A stretch of DNA of 5,606 nt, taken from assembly GCA_025060055.1 (NCBI GenBank), contig JANXCK010000177.1, positions 1-5,606 on the forward strand, written 5' to 3'. Positions 1 through 4,921 of this stretch are shown here, one piece after another. Position 1 is the first letter of the stretch, and every line of letters begins with the position of its first letter. A program made the position numbers and the translations under genes. The notes below the pieces were generated by a model, which saw only the letters and a list, made by a program, of their open reading frames with translations, did not search any database and was not told where the DNA came from. The stretch is from Fimbriimonadales bacterium. GTDB lineage: Bacteria > Armatimonadota > Fimbriimonadia > Fimbriimonadales > GBS-DC.

Positions 1-1107
1 CTGGCGCTCACGAACGCGCTGCGCAGCCTCGACCGACTGGTGGGCTATGTCTACACCGAACTCACCGACATCGAATGGGAACACAACGGCGTATACAACT
101 ACGACCGCAGCCCGAAAGAGTACGGTTTCGATTTCTGGGCAGAGCGGATGAGCGTGCGCGATGTGTTCTCGGAAGATTTTATTGTGATTGATGTGCCTGC
201 TATCAAGCGCGCCGCGCCAGGCGAGCTCGTGCAAGTGCCGATTCTGTTCAGTCACTACTCTGGGCGGTTCAGTGAAAAACCGTTCACGCTGCTGTACCGA
301 CTGGACTACATCGACGCGCTCGGCAATCGGCGGCGCGGCAAGGTAGAACGCCAAGTATTTGCACGGACGCCCCCGCATCGGCTCACACCGCTCACCATCG
401 CCCGCCTGCAGATGCCCAGCGAGCCGTGCCTTGCGACTTTGGTTGTGTGGGCGGAAGACTGGGAACGCCGACGCATCCACACGAACTACACCCAGTGGCT
501 GGTGGGGATGGAGCAGCTGCCCGCTTTCGAGCTCAAGCGCGGGCGCGTGATTGTGCGTTTCAAGCCCACTGCGTACGCTGCGAGTGCGTTCAACCTGCAG
601 AGTCAGCCTGAGAAGCCGATGCAGGGCAAGCACTGGGCACGTGGGCACGGGTTTGTGGAATATACCGTTCCTATCCCCGAGGGCGTGTCGCTCGGTGAGG
701 TTAAGCGGTTGCGGCTGCGGATGGAGGTCAGCGCGAAGGCAGGGCGCGAGAAGGTGGACTGGGCGCAGCGCGTCCACCCCGACGATTACCCCCAGACCGA
801 CGGCAAGAAGTACCCCTCGCGCGTGCTGGTGGACATCGCGGGCGAGCGCGCAGCCGTCTGGGAGCTGCCCGACGACCCTGCCGATGCGCGAGGCGTGCTA
901 TCACACTGGGCAGGCATCGAGCGCGGTTCCTATGGCTACCTGTGCGAAGCGACGCTGGAAATGAACCCCGTCATTCGGGCACGCTTACAGCAAGACCGCC
1001 AGATTCGTATCCGCCTCACCGTGCCGCCCGAACTGCCCGGCGGAATCGCCATCTATGGCGCGTCGATGGGGTGCTATCCAGTGGAGCCTATGGTGATGTT
1101 GGAGTAA
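1..1107 (+). CDS. Glycoside hydrolase family 2-like protein, C-terminal part (5' truncated)
   Basis: The frame is open from the first base, so the gene begins upstream; the internal GTG at 40 lies inside a conserved segment and is not a start. The visible 368 residues begin with the last strand of a TIM barrel. The segment GYVYTELTDIEWEHNG (residues 15-30), followed by YNYDRSPKEYG, resembles the end of the catalytic domain in GH2 beta-galactosidase/glucuronidase-like enzymes. Next comes an Ig-like beta region (about 60-165) and then a second beta-rich module (about 165-368), possibly a jelly-roll or carbohydrate-binding domain. The acid/base and nucleophile glutamates would lie mostly upstream, so activity and substrate cannot be judged. 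The family hydrolyses beta-linked sugars in oligosaccharides or glycans. The stop codon lies inside an inverted-repeat element, so the last residues may have been set by its insertion. GH2-like assignment is fairly secure; the exact enzyme is unknown. Confidence 0.8.
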   Translation: MALTNALRSLDRLVGYVYTELTDIEWEHNGVYNYDRSPKEYGFDFWAERMSVRDVFSEDFIVIDVPAIKRAAPGELVQVPILFSHYSGRFSEKPFTLLYRLDYIDALGNRRRGKVERQVFARTPPHRLTPLTIARLQMPSEPCLATLVVWAEDWERRRIHTNYTQWLVGMEQLPAFELKRGRVIVRFKPTAYAASAFNLQSQPEKPMQGKHWARGHGFVEYTVPIPEGVSLGEVKRLRLRMEVSAKAGREKVDWAQRVHPDDYPQTDGKKYPSRVLVDIAGERAAVWELPDDPADARGVLSHWAGIERGSYGYLCEATLEMNPVIRARLQQDRQIRIRLTVPPELPGGIAIYGASMGCYPVEPMVMLE

Positions 1108-1120
1108 GTGCCTCCAACAT
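1096..1120 (+). repeat. Hairpin with the hydrolase stop codon in its loop
   Basis: ATGTTGGAG (1096-1104) is the exact reverse complement of CTCCAACAT (1112-1120), giving a perfect 9-bp stem with a 7-base loop (1105-1111) that begins with the TAA stop codon. No T-run follows, so it is not a standard intrinsic terminator. It may protect the mRNA 3' end or affect termination of translation, which is inference. Its loop and right arm overlap the left end of the inverted-repeat element, so the two structures are mutually exclusive. Confidence 0.6.
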
Positions 1121-1136
1121 AGAATCGTCCTGCTTT

Positions 1137-1157
1137 GGGCGCGTTGGGAACGCGCCC
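1137..1157. repeat. Core hairpin 1 of the palindromic element
   Basis: GGGCGCGTT (1137-1145), loop GGG, then AACGCGCCC (1149-1157): a perfect 9-bp GC-rich stem. It is followed directly by a CCCCTAC segment (1155-1161) that is complementary to GTAGGGG (1174-1180) in front of hairpin 2, so the core can also refold as one larger stem. Confidence 0.75.
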
Positions 1158-1177
1158 CTACAGGGCGTCTTGGGTAG

Positions 1178-1198
1178 GGGCGGGTTCGAAACCCGCCC
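1178..1198. repeat. Core hairpin 2 of the palindromic element
   Basis: GGGCGGGTT (1178-1186), loop CGA, then AACCCGCCC (1190-1198): a perfect 9-bp stem with a 3-base loop. The unit has the same design as hairpin 1 (GGGCG at the base, TT/AA next to a 3-base loop), and the two are arranged as mirror partners around 1162-1173. No T-run follows, so it is not a typical terminator. Confidence 0.75.
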
Positions 1199-1262
1199 AG
1201 CAGAAAAGGGACGATTCATTCTCGGAGGCACTTACCGATCGGGGTTTCAAATGATTGATTTG

Positions 1263-1320
1263 CCTTCATCCCCTTGCCCCCCTCTCCTACGCGGTGAGAG
1301 AGGGGGCAATGGGGTGAGGG
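1263..1320. repeat. Second long imperfect palindrome (C-rich arm / G-rich arm)
   Basis: A C-rich left arm (1263-1287, with CATCCCC, TTGCCCCC and CTCTC) pairs with a G-rich right arm (1296-1320, with GAGAG, GGGGGCAA and GGGGTGAGGG) around a short loop (about 1288-1295). The stem is roughly 24 bp with about two mismatches and a one-base bulge on each side. It does not share sequence with the element at 1104-1235 and looks like a separate dispersed intergenic repeat. It could act as a bidirectional transcription block or RNA stabiliser, although no U-tract follows. Confidence 0.65.
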
Positions 1321-1425
1321 TGGTACGGCGTCTGAAACGGTGATTGGTATTACAAGTCAAGAAAACTTCCAGTATGACTTGCAGCACACGCTCCAAGAAA
1401 AACCTGCCCATACCTCAACAGTCCT

Positions 1426-1455
1426 TTGCCGACAGGTTCACCGAACAGGTACACT
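1426..1455 (+). promoter_or_regulatory. Weak candidate sigma-70-type promoter with an internal direct repeat
   Basis: TTGCCG (1426-1431) and TACACT (1450-1455) match four of six consensus bases each, with an 18-base spacer. This places transcription start near 1462, about 20 bases before the GTG at 1485. Two near-identical decamers, ACAGGTTCAC (1432-1441) and ACAGGTACAC (1445-1454), lie in the spacer and -10 region and might bind a regulator. The hexamers are weak and the call is tentative. Confidence 0.3.
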
Positions 1456-1469
1456 ACATGTGAGCAAAC

Positions 1470-1476
1470 AGGGGGA
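1470..1476 (+). promoter_or_regulatory. Shine-Dalgarno sequence for the small membrane protein
   Basis: AGGGGGA, 8 bases before the GTG at 1485. Since the frame upstream is closed by a TGA at 1461-1463, this site supports the GTG as the true start. Confidence 0.55.
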
Positions 1477-1484
1477 CGATTGGG

Positions 1485-1736
1485 GTGGAACCGTTGCCTT
1501 CGCTTATTTGGATTTTGATTGCAGTTGGCGGCTTGATAGCCGCTGGCTACTACTGGTATCAGACCGTGTACGACAAAGAGCGTCGCCGTCGTGCAGCCGA
1601 GTCTGCACGAGACGATGATAGCATAGAAGCCGATTTCGCCAGCGACAGCGAACACGACGATACCCACGACAGTTCATGGGGAGACGGCTTCGGCGACGGA
1701 GGAAGCGGCGACGGGGGTGGGGGCGGAGGCGACTAA
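1485..1736 (+). CDS. Small single-pass membrane protein with acidic Gly/Asp-rich tail
   Basis: This 83-residue protein of unknown family starts at GTG, with a Shine-Dalgarno sequence 8 bases upstream and an in-frame stop at 1461-1463. Residues 7-24 (IWILIAVGGLIAAGYYWY region) form one hydrophobic membrane segment. KERRRR (31-36) follows it, so by the positive-inside rule the C-terminus should be cytoplasmic. Residues 43-62 are rich in Asp, Glu and His, and residues 65-83 are almost only Gly and Asp around one Trp (SSWGDGFGDGG). This tail must be disordered; the clustered Asp/His could bind metal ions, which is a guess. There is no signal peptidase or lipobox site. The next gene starts 53 bases downstream, so the two are probably co-transcribed. 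It could be an anchor or a spacer protein; no function can be assigned. The clean hydrophobic-basic-acidic order argues for a real gene. Confidence 0.65.
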   Translation: MEPLPSLIWILIAVGGLIAAGYYWYQTVYDKERRRRAAESARDDDSIEADFASDSEHDDTHDSSWGDGFGDGGSGDGGGGGGD

Positions 1737-1777
1737 TAGGAAATCTCGAACCGTGCGCGAATCCTGCGCCCCGTCGT

Positions 1778-1783
1778 AGGAGA
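1778..1783 (+). promoter_or_regulatory. Shine-Dalgarno sequence that sets the start of the propeller/toroid gene
   Basis: AGGAGA lies 6 bases before the ATG at 1790. The same frame is open further up to an ATG at 1676, but that part overlaps the small membrane protein gene, reads as an Arg-rich string, and lacks such a site. This fixes the start at 1790. Confidence 0.7.
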
Positions 1784-1789
1784 ACACGG

Positions 1790-4066
1790 ATGGTGATGGA
1801 ACTCGTGCTCGGAACGGGATTGCTTGCCATGCAACAGCCAACCTACAAGCTCCAGCCCTACCTGCAGGATCGCAGCGCGTATTACACGACACGGCACGGC
1901 TTGCCCGACGCGCCCGTGCTGAGCCTTGCGATTTCGGGCGAGCGGGTGTACGCAGGCACTGAGAAGGGAGTCGCTGTAGCGGCGCTGAGCCAGCCACATC
2001 AGTGGCGCGTGGTCGCCAGCCAGCCTGCGCGTGCGCTCATCCCCGATGGAGCGGGCGGCATATACGGCATTGACGGAGCCGTGCTGTTCCAACTCACGGC
2101 AGAGGGCGAAATCCGCACGCTCTACACTGCCAACTCGGAACTGCTTGGAATGCAAGCGGCGCGCGAGGGCGGCATTTGGCTGCTCACAGCGAGCCAGCTG
2201 CTGCGCTTCGAGCAAGGCACAGTGCGCGAAACCTACGCCGCACCGACCCGTCGCCAGTTCCGCTGGTTCCACCAAGATGCGCGCGGGCGCGTTTTCGCTT
2301 TCGCCGAGGGCAAGCTGGAGCGACGGATGTATGTGTTGAAGCCTCCATCCCCTGCCGCTGCGCCACGCTTCGGGAGAAGGGATCCTGCTCCACCCGCGCC
2401 AAAGTCGGAAGAAACCCATGCGGAATGGCAGCTCGTGCCGATTGTCGACAATCGCGGGCGCTTCTACGACGATGCATGGCTCTGCGCAATCAGCGACTCG
2501 ATGGGGCATCTGTGGATTGGCGCGCGTTCAGGGCTGATACTCGGCGATGGGGCAGGCTGGTTCCTTTCACGCGAGGTGTACGACGGTGTTCCAACCGCGC
2601 CCGCCGCGCCCACGACTGAACTCATTCCGCCGTATGGCTTTATCCGCTGCCTCGCGTTTGCGCCTAACGGCGACCTATGGGCAGGCACGCCCGAAGGCGC
2701 GTGCCGCCTGCGCGAAGGTAGGTGGAGCTACTTCTGGGGCAAACGCTGGCTGCCAGGCAACGCGGTGTACGCTATCGCCGTCGATCGCCAAAGCCGCGCG
2801 TGGATTGCTACAGACAAAGGCGTGGCGTGCATTGAGTCAGTGCGGATGACCCTACGCGAGAAAGCTGCGCACTACGAGAACCTCATCGCGCTCCGCCATA
2901 ACCGCAACGGCTTCGTAACAGGTGGCGAGTGGAGCAATCCCGATGACCCCGCCAGCTGGAGAATCGAGGCGAGCGACAACGACGGGCTATGGACTGCCCT
3001 CTACTGCGCTGCGCAGGTGTTCCAATACGCTGCCACCAAAGACCCCGCCGCCCGCGAACGCGCCCACAAATCAATGCACGCATTGCTGGAACTGGAACGG
3101 CTCACGGGCATCCCTGGCTTCCCCGCGCGTAGCATCATCCGCAAAGATGAAACGGGCTACATCCAGTCGCGCGGCGAATGGCACGAATCGCCTGTCGACC
3201 CTAACTACATCTGGAAAGGCGACACCAGCTCCGACGAACTCGACGGGCACTACTTCATCTGGGCAGTGTACTACGACCTGTGCGCCGATGACGCTGAGAA
3301 GCAGCGGATTCGCGGCGTGGTACAGCGCGTAACCGACCACCTAATCCAGCACAACTGGCAGCTCATCGACAAGGACGGTAAGCCGACTCGTTGGGCAGTC
3401 TTCAATCCCGAAGCGCTCAACGACGACCCTGTCTGGGAAGAGGAGCGCGGGTTGAACGCGCTCTCGATTCTGTCGCACCTCAAGGTCGCCCACCACATCA
3501 CGGGCGACTCAAAGTATCAAGAGGCGTATGAGACACTGATTCGCCAACATCACTATCTGATAAATGCCGTGACGCAGAAAATGCTCCCACCCTACTCGGT
3601 AAATCATTCGGACGACCAGCTGGCGTTTTTGTGCTATTATCCGCTGCTCCTGTATGAGCGCGACCCTGACTATCGGCGACTTTGGCTGATGAGCTTGGAG
3701 CGCAGCTGGCAGATTGAGCGCCCTGAGCGTAGTCCGCTGTTCAACTTCATCTACGGGGCGGTCACAGGCAAGCCGTGCGATGTAGAGGCGTCGGTACAGA
3801 CTTTACAGGAGTGGCCTCTCGACCTGCGCAACTGGCAGTGTCGCAACAGCCATCGGCTGGATGTGGTGTTGGACACCAACAAAAGTCGTTTTGGCGACTG
3901 GCAATCGGTTCAGATTGTGCCCTACAGCGAGCGGGAGGTGATGCGCTGGAACGGCAACCCGTATCGTCTGGACGGGGGTGACCCGTTGGGCAGGGGCGAA
4001 GACGACGGGGCAGCGTTCCTGCTACCCTACTGGATGGGGCGGTATCACAGGCTGATTGAGGAGTAG
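1790..4066 (+). CDS. Reg_prop-like beta-propeller / helical toroid protein
   Basis: The 758-residue protein has two halves. Residues about 35-350 carry seven blade-like repeats of the form G-x-[LIV]-[WY]-x-[GA]-[TS]-x-x-G-[LV], at 51-61, 89-99, 127-138, 166-176, 239-249, 294-304 and 335-345. The clearest are GHLWIGARSGL, GDLWAGTPEGA and SRAWIATDKGV, typical of two-component-regulator propeller (Reg_prop) repeats. A Pro/Ala-rich insert (185-212) separates blades four and five. Residues about 355-758 are mainly helical with acidic loop motifs (ASDNDGLW 394-401, DTSSDELDGHYF 478-489, WEEERG 549-554, HSDDQ 606-610), resembling the (alpha/alpha) toroid of sugar-processing enzymes. No transmembrane, kinase or output domain is present. 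Residues 1-14 are mildly hydrophobic without a basic start, so secretion is uncertain. The function is unknown; a carbohydrate-related enzyme or binding protein is the best guess. It likely shares a transcript with the small membrane protein. Confidence 0.8.
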   Translation: MVMELVLGTGLLAMQQPTYKLQPYLQDRSAYYTTRHGLPDAPVLSLAISGERVYAGTEKGVAVAALSQPHQWRVVASQPARALIPDGAGGIYGIDGAVLFQLTAEGEIRTLYTANSELLGMQAAREGGIWLLTASQLLRFEQGTVRETYAAPTRRQFRWFHQDARGRVFAFAEGKLERRMYVLKPPSPAAAPRFGRRDPAPPAPKSEETHAEWQLVPIVDNRGRFYDDAWLCAISDSMGHLWIGARSGLILGDGAGWFLSREVYDGVPTAPAAPTTELIPPYGFIRCLAFAPNGDLWAGTPEGACRLREGRWSYFWGKRWLPGNAVYAIAVDRQSRAWIATDKGVACIESVRMTLREKAAHYENLIALRHNRNGFVTGGEWSNPDDPASWRIEASDNDGLWTALYCAAQVFQYAATKDPAARERAHKSMHALLELERLTGIPGFPARSIIRKDETGYIQSRGEWHESPVDPNYIWKGDTSSDELDGHYFIWAVYYDLCADDAEKQRIRGVVQRVTDHLIQHNWQLIDKDGKPTRWAVFNPEALNDDPVWEEERGLNALSILSHLKVAHHITGDSKYQEAYETLIRQHHYLINAVTQKMLPPYSVNHSDDQLAFLCYYPLLLYERDPDYRRLWLMSLERSWQIERPERSPLFNFIYGAVTGKPCDVEASVQTLQEWPLDLRNWQCRNSHRLDVVLDTNKSRFGDWQSVQIVPYSEREVMRWNGNPYRLDGGDPLGRGEDDGAAFLLPYWMGRYHRLIEE

Positions 4067-4085
4067 TCGTGGCGCAAGGTATAAT
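4056..4085 (+). promoter_or_regulatory. Sigma-70-type promoter for sdhB-surE
   Basis: TTGAGG (4056-4061) and a perfect TATAAT (4080-4085) are separated by 18 bases. The -35 box lies inside the last codons of the preceding gene. Transcription would start near 4092, leaving a leader of only about 14 bases that begins at the Shine-Dalgarno sequence. Confidence 0.6.
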
Positions 4086-4091
4086 CTTTTC

Positions 4092-4096
4092 GGAGG
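4092..4096 (+). promoter_or_regulatory. Shine-Dalgarno sequence for sdhB
   Basis: GGAGG, 9 bases before the ATG at 4106. It almost coincides with the predicted transcription start of the promoter just upstream, so a transcript from that promoter might carry it at its very 5' end. Confidence 0.65.
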
Positions 4097-4105
4097 CGAA
4101 ACCCT

Positions 4106-4921
4106 ATGCAAAATGGCAACGGCTCTATCCGCACCATCCGTCTGAAGGTGCGGCGGCAGGACGGACCGAACCAAAAGCCTTACTGGCAGGAGTTCAGCTT
4201 GCCGTACCGCCCGAATATGAATGTTATCTCCTGTCTGATGGAGATCCAGCGCAACCCCGTCGATAGCCACGGGCGCGCTGTCTCGCCCCCCGCATGGGAA
4301 GCGGCTTGCTTAGAGCAAGTGTGCGGCACCTGCACGATGGTGGTGAACGGCATGGTGCAGCAGTCGTGCGCCGCGCTGATTGACCAAGTGGGCGTGCACA
4401 AGGGGGATACTATCGAGGTCACCTTAGAACCGATGAGCAAGTTCCCCGTTGTGCGCGACCTAATCGTGGATCGCAGTCGGATGTTCGAGGCGCTCAAGAA
4501 GCTGCAGGCGTGGGTGCCGATGGATGGCTATCACGACCTTGGCCCGGGTCCGCGCGTGGACGACGCGACACGCGAACTGCGCTACGCATTCGCACGCTGC
4601 ATGACCTGCGGCTGCTGCATGGAGGCGTGCCCGCAGTATAACGAGCATTCGGCGTTTATTGGTCCCGCGCCGATTGCGCAGGCGAAGCTGTTCAACCTCC
4701 ACTATGCGGGCGCGACGCTGGCAAACGAGCGACTGGAAGTGCTGACGGGACCCGAAGGCATCACGGGTTGCGGGAATGCGCAAAACTGCGTAAAGGTGTG
4801 CCCGAAGGGGATCCCGCTCACCCGTGCGATTGCCGAACTGCACCGCGATACGACCCTCTATCGCCTCAAGAAGTGGCTGGGCATCATCCCAGAGAAGCTG
4901 GTGGGCGAGGGCGCCGAGTGA
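4106..4921 (+). CDS. sdhB: Succinate dehydrogenase / fumarate reductase iron-sulfur subunit
   Basis: SdhB passes electrons from the FAD of SdhA through three iron-sulfur clusters to the quinone site in the membrane anchor, linking the citric acid cycle to respiration. In this 271-residue protein the [2Fe-2S] ligands are C68, C73, C76 (CLEQVCGTC) and C88. The [4Fe-4S] ligands are C165, C168, C171 and C232, and the [3Fe-4S] ligands are C175, C222 and C228. All are present, so the protein should be functional. An extra C170 gives the run CGCC. The segment YNEHSAFIGPAPIAQAKLFN (178-197) strongly resembles the Bacillus SdhB, which points to a menaquinone-linked B-type complex. The start has a good Shine-Dalgarno sequence and promoter. 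SdhA and the membrane subunit are not adjacent on the visible sides. The stop overlaps the surE start by one base. Whether it runs as succinate dehydrogenase or fumarate reductase cannot be told. Confidence 0.95.
   Translation: MQNGNGSIRTIRLKVRRQDGPNQKPYWQEFSLPYRPNMNVISCLMEIQRNPVDSHGRAVSPPAWEAACLEQVCGTCTMVVNGMVQQSCAALIDQVGVHKGDTIEVTLEPMSKFPVVRDLIVDRSRMFEALKKLQAWVPMDGYHDLGPGPRVDDATRELRYAFARCMTCGCCMEACPQYNEHSAFIGPAPIAQAKLFNLHYAGATLANERLEVLTGPEGITGCGNAQNCVKVCPKGIPLTRAIAELHRDTTLYRLKKWLGIIPEKLVGEGAE

Larger units (their letters stand above)
1104..1235. repeat. MITE-like palindromic element with terminal inverted repeats
   Basis: A 132-bp non-coding element. GTAAGTGCCTCC (1104-1115) is the exact reverse complement of 1224-1235. 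After an unpaired 6-base stretch on each side, GAATCGTCC (1122-1130) is the exact reverse complement of 1209-1217. Further inward, TGCT and GGGC (1131-1140) can pair with GCCC and AGCA (1195-1202). The core holds two strong hairpins. The nested, equally spaced inverted repeats and lack of coding capacity fit a miniature inverted-repeat element or a REP/BIME-like repeat. I see no clear target-site duplication next to the 12-bp ends, and no second copy is in the window, so mobility is unproven. The left end supplies the stop codon of the hydrolase gene. Confidence 0.65.
1321..1484 (+). other. Non-coding leader region before the small membrane protein
   Basis: Together with the repeats at 1104-1320 this completes a 377-base stretch without a convincing gene. 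I see no tRNA, rRNA or riboswitch pattern. Its only notable contents are a weak promoter candidate with a direct repeat (1426-1455), a short inverted repeat AACCTG (1401-1406) / CAGGTT (1433-1438), and the Shine-Dalgarno sequence for the next gene. An ATG at 1458 is followed at once by a TGA codon and cannot start a protein. Confidence 0.5.

Noticed and set aside
1178..1198. Intrinsic terminator
   Set aside because: The stem is strong, but the sequence after it (AGCAGAAAAGG) has no T-run on the + strand.
1104..1320. CRISPR array or tRNA in the repeat-rich gap
   Set aside because: The repeats are inverted and differ from each other, with no regular repeat-spacer pattern. The GGTTCGAAACC-like motif at 1183-1193 resembles a T-arm, but no acceptor, D or anticodon arms can be built around it.
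942..1343. A 133-codon + strand frame running through the repeat block
   Set aside because: It starts within the hydrolase gene in another frame and its second half translates palindromic repeat DNA.
1340..1618. A 92-codon + strand frame starting with GTG at 1340
   Set aside because: It has no Shine-Dalgarno sequence and no protein-like composition, and its second half overlaps the better supported membrane protein in another frame.
1676..1789. N-terminal extension of the propeller/toroid protein from an ATG at 1676
   Set aside because: It overlaps the Gly/Asp tail of the small membrane protein and reads as Arg-rich low complexity because it is the shifted frame of GGN/GAC codons. A good Shine-Dalgarno sequence sits before the ATG at 1790 instead.
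1733..2509. A long - strand frame (258 codons) opposite the propeller gene
   Set aside because: It is antisense to a clear coding frame, has no recognisable domain, and is explained by GC-rich codon bias that suppresses stops on the opposite strand.
4069..4266. A 65-codon + strand frame beginning with GTG just before sdhB
   Set aside because: It overlaps sdhB in another frame, its start lies inside the promoter, and no Shine-Dalgarno sequence precedes it.
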